DNA of 64,000 bases from an uncultured Lachnospiraceae bacterium (GTDB lineage: Bacteria > Bacillota > Clostridia > Lachnospirales > Lachnospiraceae). A program made the translations under genes and the position numbers. This document shows, one piece after another, positions 17,824-27,140 of the stretch. A model generated the notes under the pieces. That model did no database searches, was not told the DNA's origin, and was given only the letters and a program-made list of their open reading frames with translations. Numbering within the stretch: position 1 is the first letter of the stretch; each line of letters opens with the position of its first letter. The stretch lies in the NCBI GenBank assembly GCA_934385475.1, contig CAKRPS010000002.1, forward strand, positions 1 through 64,000. The letters are read 5' to 3'.

Positions 17824-19007
17824 TCACCTTTACGTTTGTGTCCAATTATATAAACCATCATCAGATTCCGCTGTGTGAGGCACTTTATCAAAGTCTGGGA
17901 GAGAATTTTTCCTTCATCCAGACGATGCCGATGGAAGAGGAACGTGTCAACATGGGATGGGGCGTGGATCTGCAGAAGCTTCCCTATGTTTCCTGTCTGT
18001 ATGAGCAGGAATATGAGTGTCTTAAAAAAATTGCGGAAAGCGATGTGGTTTTGTTCGGGTGGACCGGAAGAGAGGACATTGTGCAGGCGCGCCTTGAAAC
18101 AGGGAAAACCACCATGCGGGTGAGTGAGCGACTGTACCGTGAAGGACAGTGGAAGGCGATCTCTCCGAGAGGACTAGCAGCGAAATACCGCGAGCATATA
18201 AGATACAGAAAGCAGAGGGTCTGCATGTTATGCGCGGGAGCTTATACCGCATCGGATTTTAAACTGATCGGTGCATACCCGGGGAAGTTGTTTAAGTGGG
18301 GGTATTTTCCGCCGCTCCGCATTTATACGGAGCAGGAATTTGCATCACTCAAGGAACCGGACAGTACGCTTCACTTTGTGTGGGCCGGAAGATTTATTGC
18401 GTTAAAGCATCCGGAATATGTAGTGAGGCTGGCACAGACCCTTTCTGTAAAGGGTTATGCTTTTCAGATGCACATGCTGGGAGATGGGGAACTGCTCCCA
18501 GAAATCCGCAGACAGGTGGAGGAAAGCGGCCTTTGCGAAAAATTCCGGTTTTATGGGTACCAGACACCGGACGAGGTGCGCAATGTGATGGAACGGTGTC
18601 ACATTCATCTGTTTACAAGCAATTATCTCGAAGGCTGGGGAGCCGTCATCAATGAGGGGATGAACAGTGGCTGTGTGGAGGTAGTCAATGCACAGGTCGG
18701 CGCAGCGCCGTATCTTATAAAGCAGGGAATCAACGGACTGGTGTACCCGGATGACCGGTATGACAAGCTGGAGGAGACCGCGCTGGATCTGGTGGAGCAC
18801 TGGAATGACCGGAAACAGATGGGACGAGCTGCTTATGAGACAATCCGGGACTGCTGGAATGCACAGCATGCAGCGGAAGAACTGCTGCGTTTTGCGCAGG
18901 GACTTGATAAGGGAGAAATCATACCTGCCGGAGAGGGCCCTCTGAGCGTGGCAAGACCGATACGTCCGGGTGAGATGTATCGAAGAATGATTCGACAGGA
19001 TGTGTAG
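17820..19007 (+). CDS. GT4-type glycosyltransferase
   Basis: This 395-residue GT-B protein begins MITFTFVSNYINHHQIPLC, a start seen in a Firmicutes glycosyltransferase subgroup. It contains FVWAGRFIALKHPEYVVRLA and the donor-site part LFTSNYLEGWGAVINEGMN, with the E-G-W-G and N-E-G-M elements. The ATG overlaps the preceding stop (ATGA), so it is co-translated. Substrate unknown. Confidence 0.84.
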   Translation: MITFTFVSNYINHHQIPLCEALYQSLGENFSFIQTMPMEEERVNMGWGVDLQKLPYVSCLYEQEYECLKKIAESDVVLFGWTGREDIVQARLETGKTTMRVSERLYREGQWKAISPRGLAAKYREHIRYRKQRVCMLCAGAYTASDFKLIGAYPGKLFKWGYFPPLRIYTEQEFASLKEPDSTLHFVWAGRFIALKHPEYVVRLAQTLSVKGYAFQMHMLGDGELLPEIRRQVEESGLCEKFRFYGYQTPDEVRNVMERCHIHLFTSNYLEGWGAVINEGMNSGCVEVVNAQVGAAPYLIKQGINGLVYPDDRYDKLEETALDLVEHWNDRKQMGRAAYETIRDCWNAQHAAEELLRFAQGLDKGEIIPAGEGPLSVARPIRPGEMYRRMIRQDV

Positions 19008-19019
19008 ACGGAACAGAGT

Positions 19020-19892
19020 ATGGACAAGAAGATCAGTGTGATAGTACCAGTGTACAATTCAATAAACTGTCTGGAGCGGTGTGTGGATTCTGTTTGCAGA
19101 CAGACCTACCGGGAACTGGAAATCTTATTGATAGATGATGGTTCTACAGACGGAACAGGCGCACTCTGTGATGCACTTGCGGGGAAGGATAAGGTTTTTC
19201 TGGGACAGGAGGACGATAAGAAGACAGGGGAAGAGATTTCGATCGTACAGATATCAAGGGATGAAGTTGATGAGGATGGCAGGAAATTGCCGGATGTCTG
19301 TATTCCTCCGAAGGAAATTACCCTGTGCAGGGCTGAGGATTTTCTGAAAGAGCTTCTGCTGCACCGGGGAGACTGCTCCTTTTGCACGAAGCTGGTCAGG
19401 AGGGAGCTTTTCAGACAACATCGTTTCCCGGAAGGGGAGCTGAACGAAGATTTTCGTTTGCTGACAGAGCTTTTACAGGAGATCGAAGGAATTGTGATCC
19501 TGCCACAGCAGGGATATCATGTGGTGTGCAGAAAGGACAGCACGACCAGAAAGAAGACAGCGGACAGCTTCTCCCGAGTGTTTCTGGACATTGTGCAGAA
19601 CGCCGATCGTATGCAGATACTGGTAGATGGGAAATATCCGCAGCTTCATGCCTGTGCGGTGCGGTTTGGCCTGTATCAGCGATTAGATTATATGCTCCAT
19701 GTGCCGATTTCCACGATGACGGGGCAGAACGGATTCTATACTGATGTAAAGCGATATCTGCGCAGACATGTGTGGGACACCTGCCGGAATCCCTATCTGA
19801 CATCCAGGAACAGGGCATATCTGCTTTTGCTGACAGTGGCACCGCGTATGGTCCGAAAAATACACGCAAAGAAAATGGAGATGCGGGGTTGA
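19020..19892 (+). CDS. GT2-like protein lacking the central catalytic segment
   Basis: This 290-residue protein has the first GT2 motifs (SVIVPVYNSINCLERCVDSV; LIDDGSTDGTGALCDALA) and the last part of the same family (SFCTKLVRRELF, PEGELNEDFRLLTELL). The usual middle block, ARNxG followed by a DSDD metal site, is missing. After residue about 55 the sequence goes directly to an acidic stretch (GQEDDKKTGEE) and then to QISRDEVDEDGRKLPDV, which in full-length relatives lies after the DSDD site. The reading frame is intact and the next gene is coupled to it. It is therefore probably catalytically dead or altered, not a simple frameshift remnant. Confidence 0.75.
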   Translation: MDKKISVIVPVYNSINCLERCVDSVCRQTYRELEILLIDDGSTDGTGALCDALAGKDKVFLGQEDDKKTGEEISIVQISRDEVDEDGRKLPDVCIPPKEITLCRAEDFLKELLLHRGDCSFCTKLVRRELFRQHRFPEGELNEDFRLLTELLQEIEGIVILPQQGYHVVCRKDSTTRKKTADSFSRVFLDIVQNADRMQILVDGKYPQLHACAVRFGLYQRLDYMLHVPISTMTGQNGFYTDVKRYLRRHVWDTCRNPYLTSRNRAYLLLLTVAPRMVRKIHAKKMEMRG

Positions 19893-21481
19893 AAAAGAAA
19901 ACATTTTATTTCTGGCTGATGGCTCTTTGGCTGTTACAGATGGCAATGGCGTTGTTTTTCTGTGTGCAGAAGAAGGGCTTTCATGAGGATGAATTTTATA
20001 CGTATTATTCGACGGCAAGGACTAACGGATTCTATGTGGAGGATCAGAGCTGGATGGATGCGGAGACGATCCGGGATGAGTTTGTGGTATTGCCGGGGCA
20101 GCAGTTCCGGTATGGGCTGGTCAGACAGGTGCAGTCCTGGGATGTACATCCTCCGGTATATTACTGGATCTTTCACACGGTAGCGTCCCTGGTTCCGGGT
20201 GTCTTTTCCAAATGGATTGGCCTGTCTGTAAATCTTCTTTGTCATGGCATCAACATTCTGCTCCTCGCATGGCTGTGTTACTGGATCAGCGGTGGACAGA
20301 AGAAGCTGACCCTGATCCTGACAGGGTTTTACTGGATGACACCGGCAGCCCTGAGCGGAGTGGTTTTCATCCGCATGTATGAACTGCTGACGACCTGGGT
20401 ACTTTTGTGTGCCGGACTTCACGTGACCGAAATACTGCGGATGAAGGAGAACCGGAGTGATGTCCGGGAGGAAAAACTGTCAGGGAAACGTTTCCTCATC
20501 CCTATGATGGGAGTGACCTATCTGGGATATCTGACACAGTATTACTACGCGGTTTTTCTCTTTTTTGCAGGATTCGGATTTGCGGTGTGGCTTGTTGCCA
20601 GAGAGCGGAGACTCCGAAATGTGTTGTATTATGCGGGAACCCAGGCGGTGGCATTAGCACTTTCCTATGTGACGTATCCGGCCTGTCTGGGGCAGATGTT
20701 TCGCGGACAACGCGGGGCACAGGCTACGGAGAATTTCCTGAATCTTTCCAACACGTGGGAGCGTCTGGTCTATTTCTATGATCTTCTGAATGAATATGTA
20801 TTTGGAAAGTATCTATTGGTATTCTGGCTGCTTCTTGTGGTACTGCTGATAAGCAGGGTGCTGGAAAAGCGCAGGATATTTCCGGAAATCTGCAAAGATG
20901 CGGGAAGGGAACCTCAGGTATGGCTGCTGCTGTTTGCGGTGGCAGGTTACTTTGTGACGGTTTCCAAGACCGGACTTTTGTATGAGGGAACCTCAATACG
21001 TTATCAGCTGCCGGTGTATGGAATGGTTGTCCTGCTGCTTTTGATGGCGATGAAAACCATATGGGAAAGTAAAGCAAGATACATCATTCTGTTGTGCCTT
21101 CTTGTGATCAATGTGAAAGGGCTTCTATCTGGGAAAGTAGAGTTTCTGTATCCCGAAGCAGAACAGAGAGTGGAATTTGCCGCAGAGCAGGCAGCGCAGG
21201 GGACGGAGACGGTCTATCTGTACAAAGAGGGAGATGAATGGTGCATCTGGGGAGTGGCAGATGAACTGATGCAGTATCCGGGAGTGTATTTCGTATCTGC
21301 ATCCGGAGAAGACAGGTTGAAGGATACAAAGATAAAGAACAGCAGGAGCCTTGTGGCTTATGTGGCAGAAGGGGCAGATGCCGGGACGCAGCTTCAAAGG
21401 CTGCTGCAGAGCAATCCGAATCTGCGAAATTATACACAGGTTGCCACAGAGAAATATTGTGATGTCTATCTGCTGGAGTAG
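19889..21481 (+). CDS. GT39-like (GT-C) membrane glycosyltransferase
   Basis: This 530-residue protein has about 10-12 membrane helices. The first outer loop contains KKGFHEDEFYTYYSTA, a DE motif like that of GT39/ArnT-type GT-C enzymes, followed by SWDVHPPVYYWIFHTVAS, which also matches that family. Such enzymes use polyprenyl-phosphate sugars on the outer face. The start is taken as TTG at 19889, overlapping the preceding stop and preceded by GGAGATGCGGGG; the next ATG would remove part of the first helix. It is the last gene before the 21.5-kb promoter. Confidence 0.78.
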   Translation: MKKKTFYFWLMALWLLQMAMALFFCVQKKGFHEDEFYTYYSTARTNGFYVEDQSWMDAETIRDEFVVLPGQQFRYGLVRQVQSWDVHPPVYYWIFHTVASLVPGVFSKWIGLSVNLLCHGINILLLAWLCYWISGGQKKLTLILTGFYWMTPAALSGVVFIRMYELLTTWVLLCAGLHVTEILRMKENRSDVREEKLSGKRFLIPMMGVTYLGYLTQYYYAVFLFFAGFGFAVWLVARERRLRNVLYYAGTQAVALALSYVTYPACLGQMFRGQRGAQATENFLNLSNTWERLVYFYDLLNEYVFGKYLLVFWLLLVVLLISRVLEKRRIFPEICKDAGREPQVWLLLFAVAGYFVTVSKTGLLYEGTSIRYQLPVYGMVVLLLLMAMKTIWESKARYIILLCLLVINVKGLLSGKVEFLYPEAEQRVEFAAEQAAQGTETVYLYKEGDEWCIWGVADELMQYPGVYFVSASGEDRLKDTKIKNSRSLVAYVAEGADAGTQLQRLLQSNPNLRNYTQVATEKYCDVYLLE

Positions 21482-21504
21482 AACAGGAGTCAGAAAGCGG
21501 TACA

Positions 21505-21533
21505 TTGCAAACAAAACGGCCCTATGCTATACT
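21505..21533 (+). promoter_or_regulatory. Promoter of the pseudaminic acid module
   Basis: TTGCAA (21505-21510) and TATACT (21528-21533) have 17-base spacing and a TGC extension before the -10. It lies 82 bases before pseB in a 133-base gap. A short hairpin, GTCTGC/GCAGAC at 21582-21597, sits in the leader just before the ribosome site and may affect expression. Confidence 0.75.
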
Positions 21534-21614
21534 GAAATTCGGTGTAATGGTGCTATTTGCGGGTTATGCCGAGGATAATCTGTCTGCCCTGGCAGACGCT
21601 TTGGAGGAAAAATA

Positions 21615-22610
21615 ATGCTGAAAGATAAAACAATACTGATTACCGGAGGAACAGGTTCTTTCGGAAAGTGCTTTACCAAATATGTGCTGACACACTATGA
21701 GCCGAAGAAGATCATAATCTATTCGCGTGATGAGTTTAAGCAGTGGATGATGGATCAGGAGTTTGCGCAGTATAGGGACAAGCTTCGGTTCTTTATCGGA
21801 GACGTGCGCGATCTTGAGAGATTGAAGAGAGCCTGTGAGGGTGTGGACTATATCATTCATGCGGCAGCACTCAAACAGGTGCCGGCTTGTGAATACAACC
21901 CGAACGAGGCGATTAAGACCAATATCCACGGGGCGATGAATGTAATAGATGCGGCTCTGGATACCGGCGTGAAGAAGGTGGTGGCACTGTCCACCGATAA
22001 GGCGGTAAATCCGGTGAATTTGTACGGCGGTACGAAGCTGGTATCAGACAAGCTGTTTATAGCAGCCAATGCCTATGTGGGAAATAAAGATATTAACTTC
22101 TCCATTGTCAGATATGGAAATGTGGCAGGAAGCCGTGGCTCTATCATTCCGTTGTTCCACAAGCTGATCAAGGAAGGAAAGACAGAGATGCCGATCACGG
22201 ATGTGCGGATGACAAGATTCTGGATCAGTCTTACGCAGGGAGTGGAGCTCGTAATCAAGGCGTTGGCGGAAGCAACCGGTGGAGAGACCTTTATCAGCAA
22301 GATTCCGTCCTTTAAGATTACTGATCTGGCCGAGGCAATGCTTCCGGGATGCAAGATCCAGGAGATCGGTATCCGTCCGGGAGAGAAGCTGCATGAGATT
22401 ATGGTCACGACAGAGGATTCTGCGACTACCTATGAGTACGACAAACACTTTATTGTTTATCCTCAGATGACATGGAATAACAAACAGCAGCCGAACCTGA
22501 GAGGCAAGAGAGTGCCGGATGGCTTTTCCTACAGCTCAGATAATAATACACAGTGGCTGAGTGTGGAAGATATCCGTGAACTGCTCAAGGATGTTGAACT
22601 GGAGAAATAG
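21615..22610 (+). CDS. pseB: UDP-N-acetylglucosamine 4,6-dehydratase (inverting), PseB
   Basis: This 331-residue soluble dehydratase/5-epimerase makes UDP-2-acetamido-2,6-dideoxy-L-arabino-hexos-4-ulose, the first intermediate to pseudaminic acid. Motifs are ITGGTGSFGKCFTKYVL (about 8-24), HAAALKQVPACEYNP, LSTDKAVNPVNLYGGTKL and MTRFWISLTQGVE. It lacks the membrane domain of PglF-type enzymes, which fits PseB. GAGGAAAAATA precedes the ATG. It is followed directly by pseC. Confidence 0.95.
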   Translation: MLKDKTILITGGTGSFGKCFTKYVLTHYEPKKIIIYSRDEFKQWMMDQEFAQYRDKLRFFIGDVRDLERLKRACEGVDYIIHAAALKQVPACEYNPNEAIKTNIHGAMNVIDAALDTGVKKVVALSTDKAVNPVNLYGGTKLVSDKLFIAANAYVGNKDINFSIVRYGNVAGSRGSIIPLFHKLIKEGKTEMPITDVRMTRFWISLTQGVELVIKALAEATGGETFISKIPSFKITDLAEAMLPGCKIQEIGIRPGEKLHEIMVTTEDSATTYEYDKHFIVYPQMTWNNKQQPNLRGKRVPDGFSYSSDNNTQWLSVEDIRELLKDVELEK

Positions 22611-22615
22611 GGATT

Positions 22616-23812
22616 ATGATGAATAAACCGGCAATTGAGGGAGGAACTCCCGTCAGAGATACCAAAATTTTCTATGGACATCAGTATATTGATGATGCTG
22701 ACATACAGGCTGTTGTGGAGGTACTTAAGAGTGATTATCTCACCTGCGGCCCAAAGATCAGTGAACTGGAAGAAAAGCTTTGTAAGGTGACAGGGGCTAA
22801 ATATGCAGTGGTGTGCAGTAATGGAACTGCGGCACTGCACATTGCGGCCATGGCAGCAGGCGTGGGAGAAGGCGACGAAGTGATCACAACGCCGATCACC
22901 TTTGCCGCATCAGCCAACTGTGCACTGTACTGTGGCGCAAGACCGGTGTTTGCCGATATTGATCCGGAGACATACAATATTGACCCGGCTAAAGTGGAAG
23001 CAGCGATTACGCCAAGGACCAAGGCGGTTGTGGCAGTTGATTATACGGGACAGTCGGTAGCCCTTGATCCTCTGCGGAAGATCTGTAAGGAGCATAAGCT
23101 GGTACTGATTGAAGACGGAGCACATGTGATAGGCACGAAGTACGAGGGAAAACCCAATGGTTCCATCTCCGATATGACGACCTTCAGCTTTCATCCGGTG
23201 AAAACAGTTACCGGCGGTGAGGGCGGTGCCGTGCTTACAAACGATGAGAAGCTGTATCAAAAGCTGCTTTTGTACCGCGCACATGGAATCACAAGGAATC
23301 CGGAGTTGATGGCACATCAGCCGGACGGCCCCTGGTATTACGAGATGGTGGATATGGGCTATAATTACCGCATGACGGATATGCAGGCGGCTCTTATCAT
23401 CAGTCAGCTCGATAAGCTGGAGATGTTCAGCAAGAGAAGAAAAGAGATTGTGGCAAGGTACAATGAGGCATTTGCAAAGCTGCCGCAGATTTCGGTGCAG
23501 AAGGAGATACCGGAATCGGATACGACGAGACATCTGTATATTCTGCGCATTGTGCCGGAGAAGCTGAAAATCAACAGAAGACAGTTTTTTGATGCGCTTG
23601 CAGCTGAAAATATCTGTTGCAATGTACATTATATTCCCACGTATTATTTTCCGTATTATGAGAAACTGGGATATCAGAGAGGAATCTGTCCCAATGCGGA
23701 GAAACTGTATGAGGAGATCATCTCCCTTCCGCTGTACTATGCAATGAGTGACGAGGATGTGGAGAGTGTGATAAGTGGCGTGCAGAAGATTGCCGAATAT
23801 TATGCAGTGTAA
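22616..23812 (+). CDS. pseC: UDP-4-amino-4,6-dideoxy-L-AltNAc transaminase, PseC
   Basis: This 398-residue PLP aminotransferase of the DegT/DnrJ/EryC1 class acts on the PseB product at C4. The PLP lysine lies in FSFHPVKTVTGGEGG (about residue 193). Also seen are SNGTAALHIAAMAAGV near residue 65 and the aspartate-bearing LIEDGAHVIG. The C-terminal NVHYIPTYYFPYY is typical of PseC. Two adjacent Met codons at 22616 make the start uncertain by one residue. It is in an operon with pseB, five bases apart. Confidence 0.95.
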   Translation: MMNKPAIEGGTPVRDTKIFYGHQYIDDADIQAVVEVLKSDYLTCGPKISELEEKLCKVTGAKYAVVCSNGTAALHIAAMAAGVGEGDEVITTPITFAASANCALYCGARPVFADIDPETYNIDPAKVEAAITPRTKAVVAVDYTGQSVALDPLRKICKEHKLVLIEDGAHVIGTKYEGKPNGSISDMTTFSFHPVKTVTGGEGGAVLTNDEKLYQKLLLYRAHGITRNPELMAHQPDGPWYYEMVDMGYNYRMTDMQAALIISQLDKLEMFSKRRKEIVARYNEAFAKLPQISVQKEIPESDTTRHLYILRIVPEKLKINRRQFFDALAAENICCNVHYIPTYYFPYYEKLGYQRGICPNAEKLYEEIISLPLYYAMSDEDVESVISGVQKIAEYYAV

Positions 23813-23842
23813 ATCAGTGTGCTCAGAAATAAAGGGACGAGT

Positions 23843-24877
23843 ATGAAATTATCGATCATTGTGCCGGTCTACAATATGGCGGCAGATGGAAAATTAGAGT
23901 ATTGCCTGAACTCTCTGGTGAGACAGACCATAAAGGACTATGAGATCATTGCAGTGGACGACTGTTCTACGGATCGTTCGCTGGAGATTCTAAGATCCTA
24001 TGAGAAGAAGTATCCGGAGAAGTTCAGAGCCATCCACTCGGAGACCAACCGGAAACAGGGTGGAGCCAAAAATATAGGAATGTCGTTAGCCAGGGGTGAA
24101 TGGATCGGATTTATAGATAGTGACGATTGGATCACTCCTGATTTTTATGAACGCCTGATCAGCAAGGGAGAACAGACCGGAGCGGATATGGTCGGCTGTG
24201 ACTATTATCTGACTTCGGAACACAGCGACAAAGTTGGTCAGGTGGTTCATAACAATAAAAAAGAGCAGACCGGAGTTCTCAATGAGGAGAAATACCGGTC
24301 ACTGATCCTGGATGGCGGAAGCCTTGTTGTAAAAGTGTACCGGAGAGAGATCGTGATCGATCATCCGGGACGGTTTCCGGAGGGAATTTTTTATGAGGAC
24401 AATGCCCTTGCAAATTCCTGGATGCTGCGGGCCAGGCACTTTGAGTATATCGAGGAGCCGCTGTATGCTTATTATCAGCATGACAGTTCTACGGTACACA
24501 CAATCACGGTCAAAAGATGCGAAGACCGGATGGAGGCCGGAAGGATCATGCTGCGGGAAGCAAAGGAGTACGGTTATCTCGAGACATACCGGCCGGAACT
24601 GGAATATTCCTTTGCAAATCTGTTCTATGTGAACACGCTTTTCACATATATGCAGGGAGTGCGTCCTGTCAGACTCCGGTTTGTCAGAGAACTCGGCAAA
24701 GAGATGAAAGAGACCTTTCCTGATTTTCAGGAAAACAGGTATTACAGGGAACGAATGGGCGATGAGGAGAAAAAGCTGGTTTCCATGCAGCTTTCTTCTA
24801 CCGTCTTTTTTGTGCTTTATTATAAGCTTTTGTGGGGATACCGGAATTTCAGAAAAAGACTTTCCGGGAAGAAATGA
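23843..24877 (+). CDS. GT2 glycosyltransferase
   Basis: This 344-residue enzyme starts MKLSIIVPVYNMAADGKLEY and has AVDDCSTDRSLEILRSY, KQGGAKNIGMSLARGEWIGF and IDSDDWITPDF. The GT-A core is complete and resembles CapA/EpsJ-type transferases. The C-terminus is helical and basic. The start at 23843 follows AAAGGGACGAGT. Its position between pseC and a membrane GT-C protein makes it a candidate for extending a pseudaminic-containing glycan, but donor specificity cannot be read. Confidence 0.86.
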   Translation: MKLSIIVPVYNMAADGKLEYCLNSLVRQTIKDYEIIAVDDCSTDRSLEILRSYEKKYPEKFRAIHSETNRKQGGAKNIGMSLARGEWIGFIDSDDWITPDFYERLISKGEQTGADMVGCDYYLTSEHSDKVGQVVHNNKKEQTGVLNEEKYRSLILDGGSLVVKVYRREIVIDHPGRFPEGIFYEDNALANSWMLRARHFEYIEEPLYAYYQHDSSTVHTITVKRCEDRMEAGRIMLREAKEYGYLETYRPELEYSFANLFYVNTLFTYMQGVRPVRLRFVRELGKEMKETFPDFQENRYYRERMGDEEKKLVSMQLSSTVFFVLYYKLLWGYRNFRKRLSGKK

Positions 24878-24908
24878 CAGTGAGAATGTCAAAAACCGGA
24901 GATGAGAT

Positions 24909-27140
24909 ATGCAGGAGAATGTTTCGTTAAAGACCAAAATTGGATATGGGATTTTTGTGGTGCTGGGGCTTTTGCTGCTGTGGTTTGCCGATGAAGGAAG
25001 ATCACCGATCTTCTATAAGGGAGCACAGCTCCAGCATACGACCGGAGCACCCGATTCGGAGAATGGCCTTTATGTCAATGATACGGTAATGCGTAGTGGA
25101 ATCGTGGCCAGTACTCCCAAGTATATTATGAACAAGGGAACCTATACGATCACGCTGCAATATCTGGCAGAAGAAGACGGTTCGGTGCTGGAGCTTTGGG
25201 AGCAGGGAACCAAAATTGCCGGATGGCCGTTAGATTACCGTCGGAGTCAGGTGGAGCAGTCTTTTACGCTTTCTAAGGATGCCAAGCAGCTGCAGGTGAG
25301 GGTCAATTATGGTGGCGTAGGAAGCTTTACGCTTCAGGAACTTTTGATCACTCCCAGAACCTTCTTTTATACGGACACCTATTATATGATGACGGTGTTT
25401 GTCCTGTTGAATGTGCTAGGATGCTGTTTATACCGGAGATACCGCAGTGGAAAACTCTCGCAGGAATGTCTGACAGATGGGGCGGTGGTGCTTGGAGTTA
25501 CGCTTCTTGCCATGTCACCGATGTTTCAGACATATCTCTACAATGGAGATGACCTCTGTTATCATCTGGTCAGACTGGAAGGACTCAAGGATGGAATTCT
25601 GGATGGACAGATCGGTGTCAATATTCTGCCGGAAGGACTACAAGGCAATGGCTATCTCAATGCAATGTATCCCTATCTGTTCCTGTACATCGGAGCATTT
25701 CTGCGGATCTGCAGAGTGTCGATAGGCTTGTCTTACAAGACGATTATATTTTTTGCCACATTGGGGGCATCTGTGTCAGCCTACTATGGAGTGAGGACGC
25801 TCACACGATCCAGAAGAAGCGTTATCCTGGCGACGGTACTGTACACACTGATGCCTTACCGGTTTACCAATATCTTTTCAAGAGGAGACCTGGGTGAGAC
25901 ACTGGCACTGGCATTTTGGCCTCTATTGCTTGTCGGACTGTATCATATCTGTATCGGGGATCGTAAGAAGTGGTATCTTCTGGTGATCGGTCTGACCGGA
26001 GTTTTACAAAGCCATATTCTGAGTGCGGCGATCGCGGCAGTAGTTTGTATCCTGACGATTCTGCTGTATGTGGTGCGGGTTTTTCGGGAAAAGCGTTACT
26101 GCGAGATTGGAAAAACAGTGGGACTGACACTTTTACTCAACGCATGGTATCTGATCCCCTTTTTGACCTACTATTTTGGAGAGAGCCTGAAAAAAGACGA
26201 GCTGCGGTGGAGTAGTTACTTTGAGCAGTCGATCAATCTTTCTAATATGACGCAGAGTCTGAGCTTGTACAACAAGCAGTATTTTTCCCTGGGATTTGCC
26301 CTGCTTGGATGTCTTGGAATTGGGATTATTTATCTGATCTGTGAGGGAAGACAGGAGAATAAAGACCAGAAACAGTTTCTGTGGTATCTCCTGGTGCTAG
26401 GATGTGTGCTTGTCTATATGACAACCGGATATTTTCCGAACCGCCGGATGCTGGACAATGATTTCTTCTATCCGATCATTACGATGCTCCAGTTCCCATG
26501 GAGGTTTCTGGGACCGGCCTCTGCCTGTTTCATGCTGGTGGGAGCGATAGGAATATCGGATTCCAGAATCCTGAAGCCTTATCGGAACATCCTCTTTGGA
26601 ATCCTGATTGGACTGAATCTGCTTGTAATTGTATCTGTTCCATCTGACAACAATCATATGCCGTACAGCAATGCCGATGCCGTTGCGTCCAAGGGACATG
26701 AGAGTAAGCTTGCGGCAAATGTCGGGATCTTCTATCCGTATGAGTGGAGACTGGAGGAATCGTCAGACAGTAAGCTTACCACGAGCGTGGTGACATCGGA
26801 TGCCCTGGACATTCAGGTCGATCAATATGTGAAGAAAGGAACCAAGGCAGCTATATCCTACAGGGCAAATGGGAAAGGGCTGTATATTGAATTGCCGATC
26901 CAGAATTATCTGGGGTATAAGGCGTTTGATGAAAATGGCAACAGTGTTAAAATCCTGCAGGGAGACGGAGCCAGAATCCGTTTTGCGGCAATCGGAGATC
27001 AGACCCTTCATACCGTGTATATAAGATATGGCCCGGTACCGGCCTTTGTATTGGGAAATATCATTTCGGCACTTACGATAGCAGGAATAGTTTTTCTGCA
27101 ATTTTACCGGCACCGCAGCCGTCTGAAAAAGCTCTCATAG
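24909..27140 (+). CDS. Large membrane protein, PTPS-related/YfhO-like (GT-C candidate), paralogue 1
   Basis: This 743-residue protein has TM1 (about 10-28), then an outer beta-rich domain (about 35-150, with KGTYTITLQYLAE), then about 12 membrane helices. The first inter-helix loop carries NGDDLCYHLVRLEGLKDG and the next YPYLFLYIGAFLRI, followed by MPYRFTNIFSRGDLGETLAL. These match the PTPS-related membrane family found in glycan loci and suggest a GT-C fold enzyme, though the activity is not known. The gene at 30066 is a clear paralogue. The 3' end overlaps pseG (opposite strand) by 68 bases and includes one arm of a terminator. Confidence 0.74.
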   Translation: MQENVSLKTKIGYGIFVVLGLLLLWFADEGRSPIFYKGAQLQHTTGAPDSENGLYVNDTVMRSGIVASTPKYIMNKGTYTITLQYLAEEDGSVLELWEQGTKIAGWPLDYRRSQVEQSFTLSKDAKQLQVRVNYGGVGSFTLQELLITPRTFFYTDTYYMMTVFVLLNVLGCCLYRRYRSGKLSQECLTDGAVVLGVTLLAMSPMFQTYLYNGDDLCYHLVRLEGLKDGILDGQIGVNILPEGLQGNGYLNAMYPYLFLYIGAFLRICRVSIGLSYKTIIFFATLGASVSAYYGVRTLTRSRRSVILATVLYTLMPYRFTNIFSRGDLGETLALAFWPLLLVGLYHICIGDRKKWYLLVIGLTGVLQSHILSAAIAAVVCILTILLYVVRVFREKRYCEIGKTVGLTLLLNAWYLIPFLTYYFGESLKKDELRWSSYFEQSINLSNMTQSLSLYNKQYFSLGFALLGCLGIGIIYLICEGRQENKDQKQFLWYLLVLGCVLVYMTTGYFPNRRMLDNDFFYPIITMLQFPWRFLGPASACFMLVGAIGISDSRILKPYRNILFGILIGLNLLVIVSVPSDNNHMPYSNADAVASKGHESKLAANVGIFYPYEWRLEESSDSKLTTSVVTSDALDIQVDQYVKKGTKAAISYRANGKGLYIELPIQNYLGYKAFDENGNSVKILQGDGARIRFAAIGDQTLHTVYIRYGPVPAFVLGNIISALTIAGIVFLQFYRHRSRLKKLS

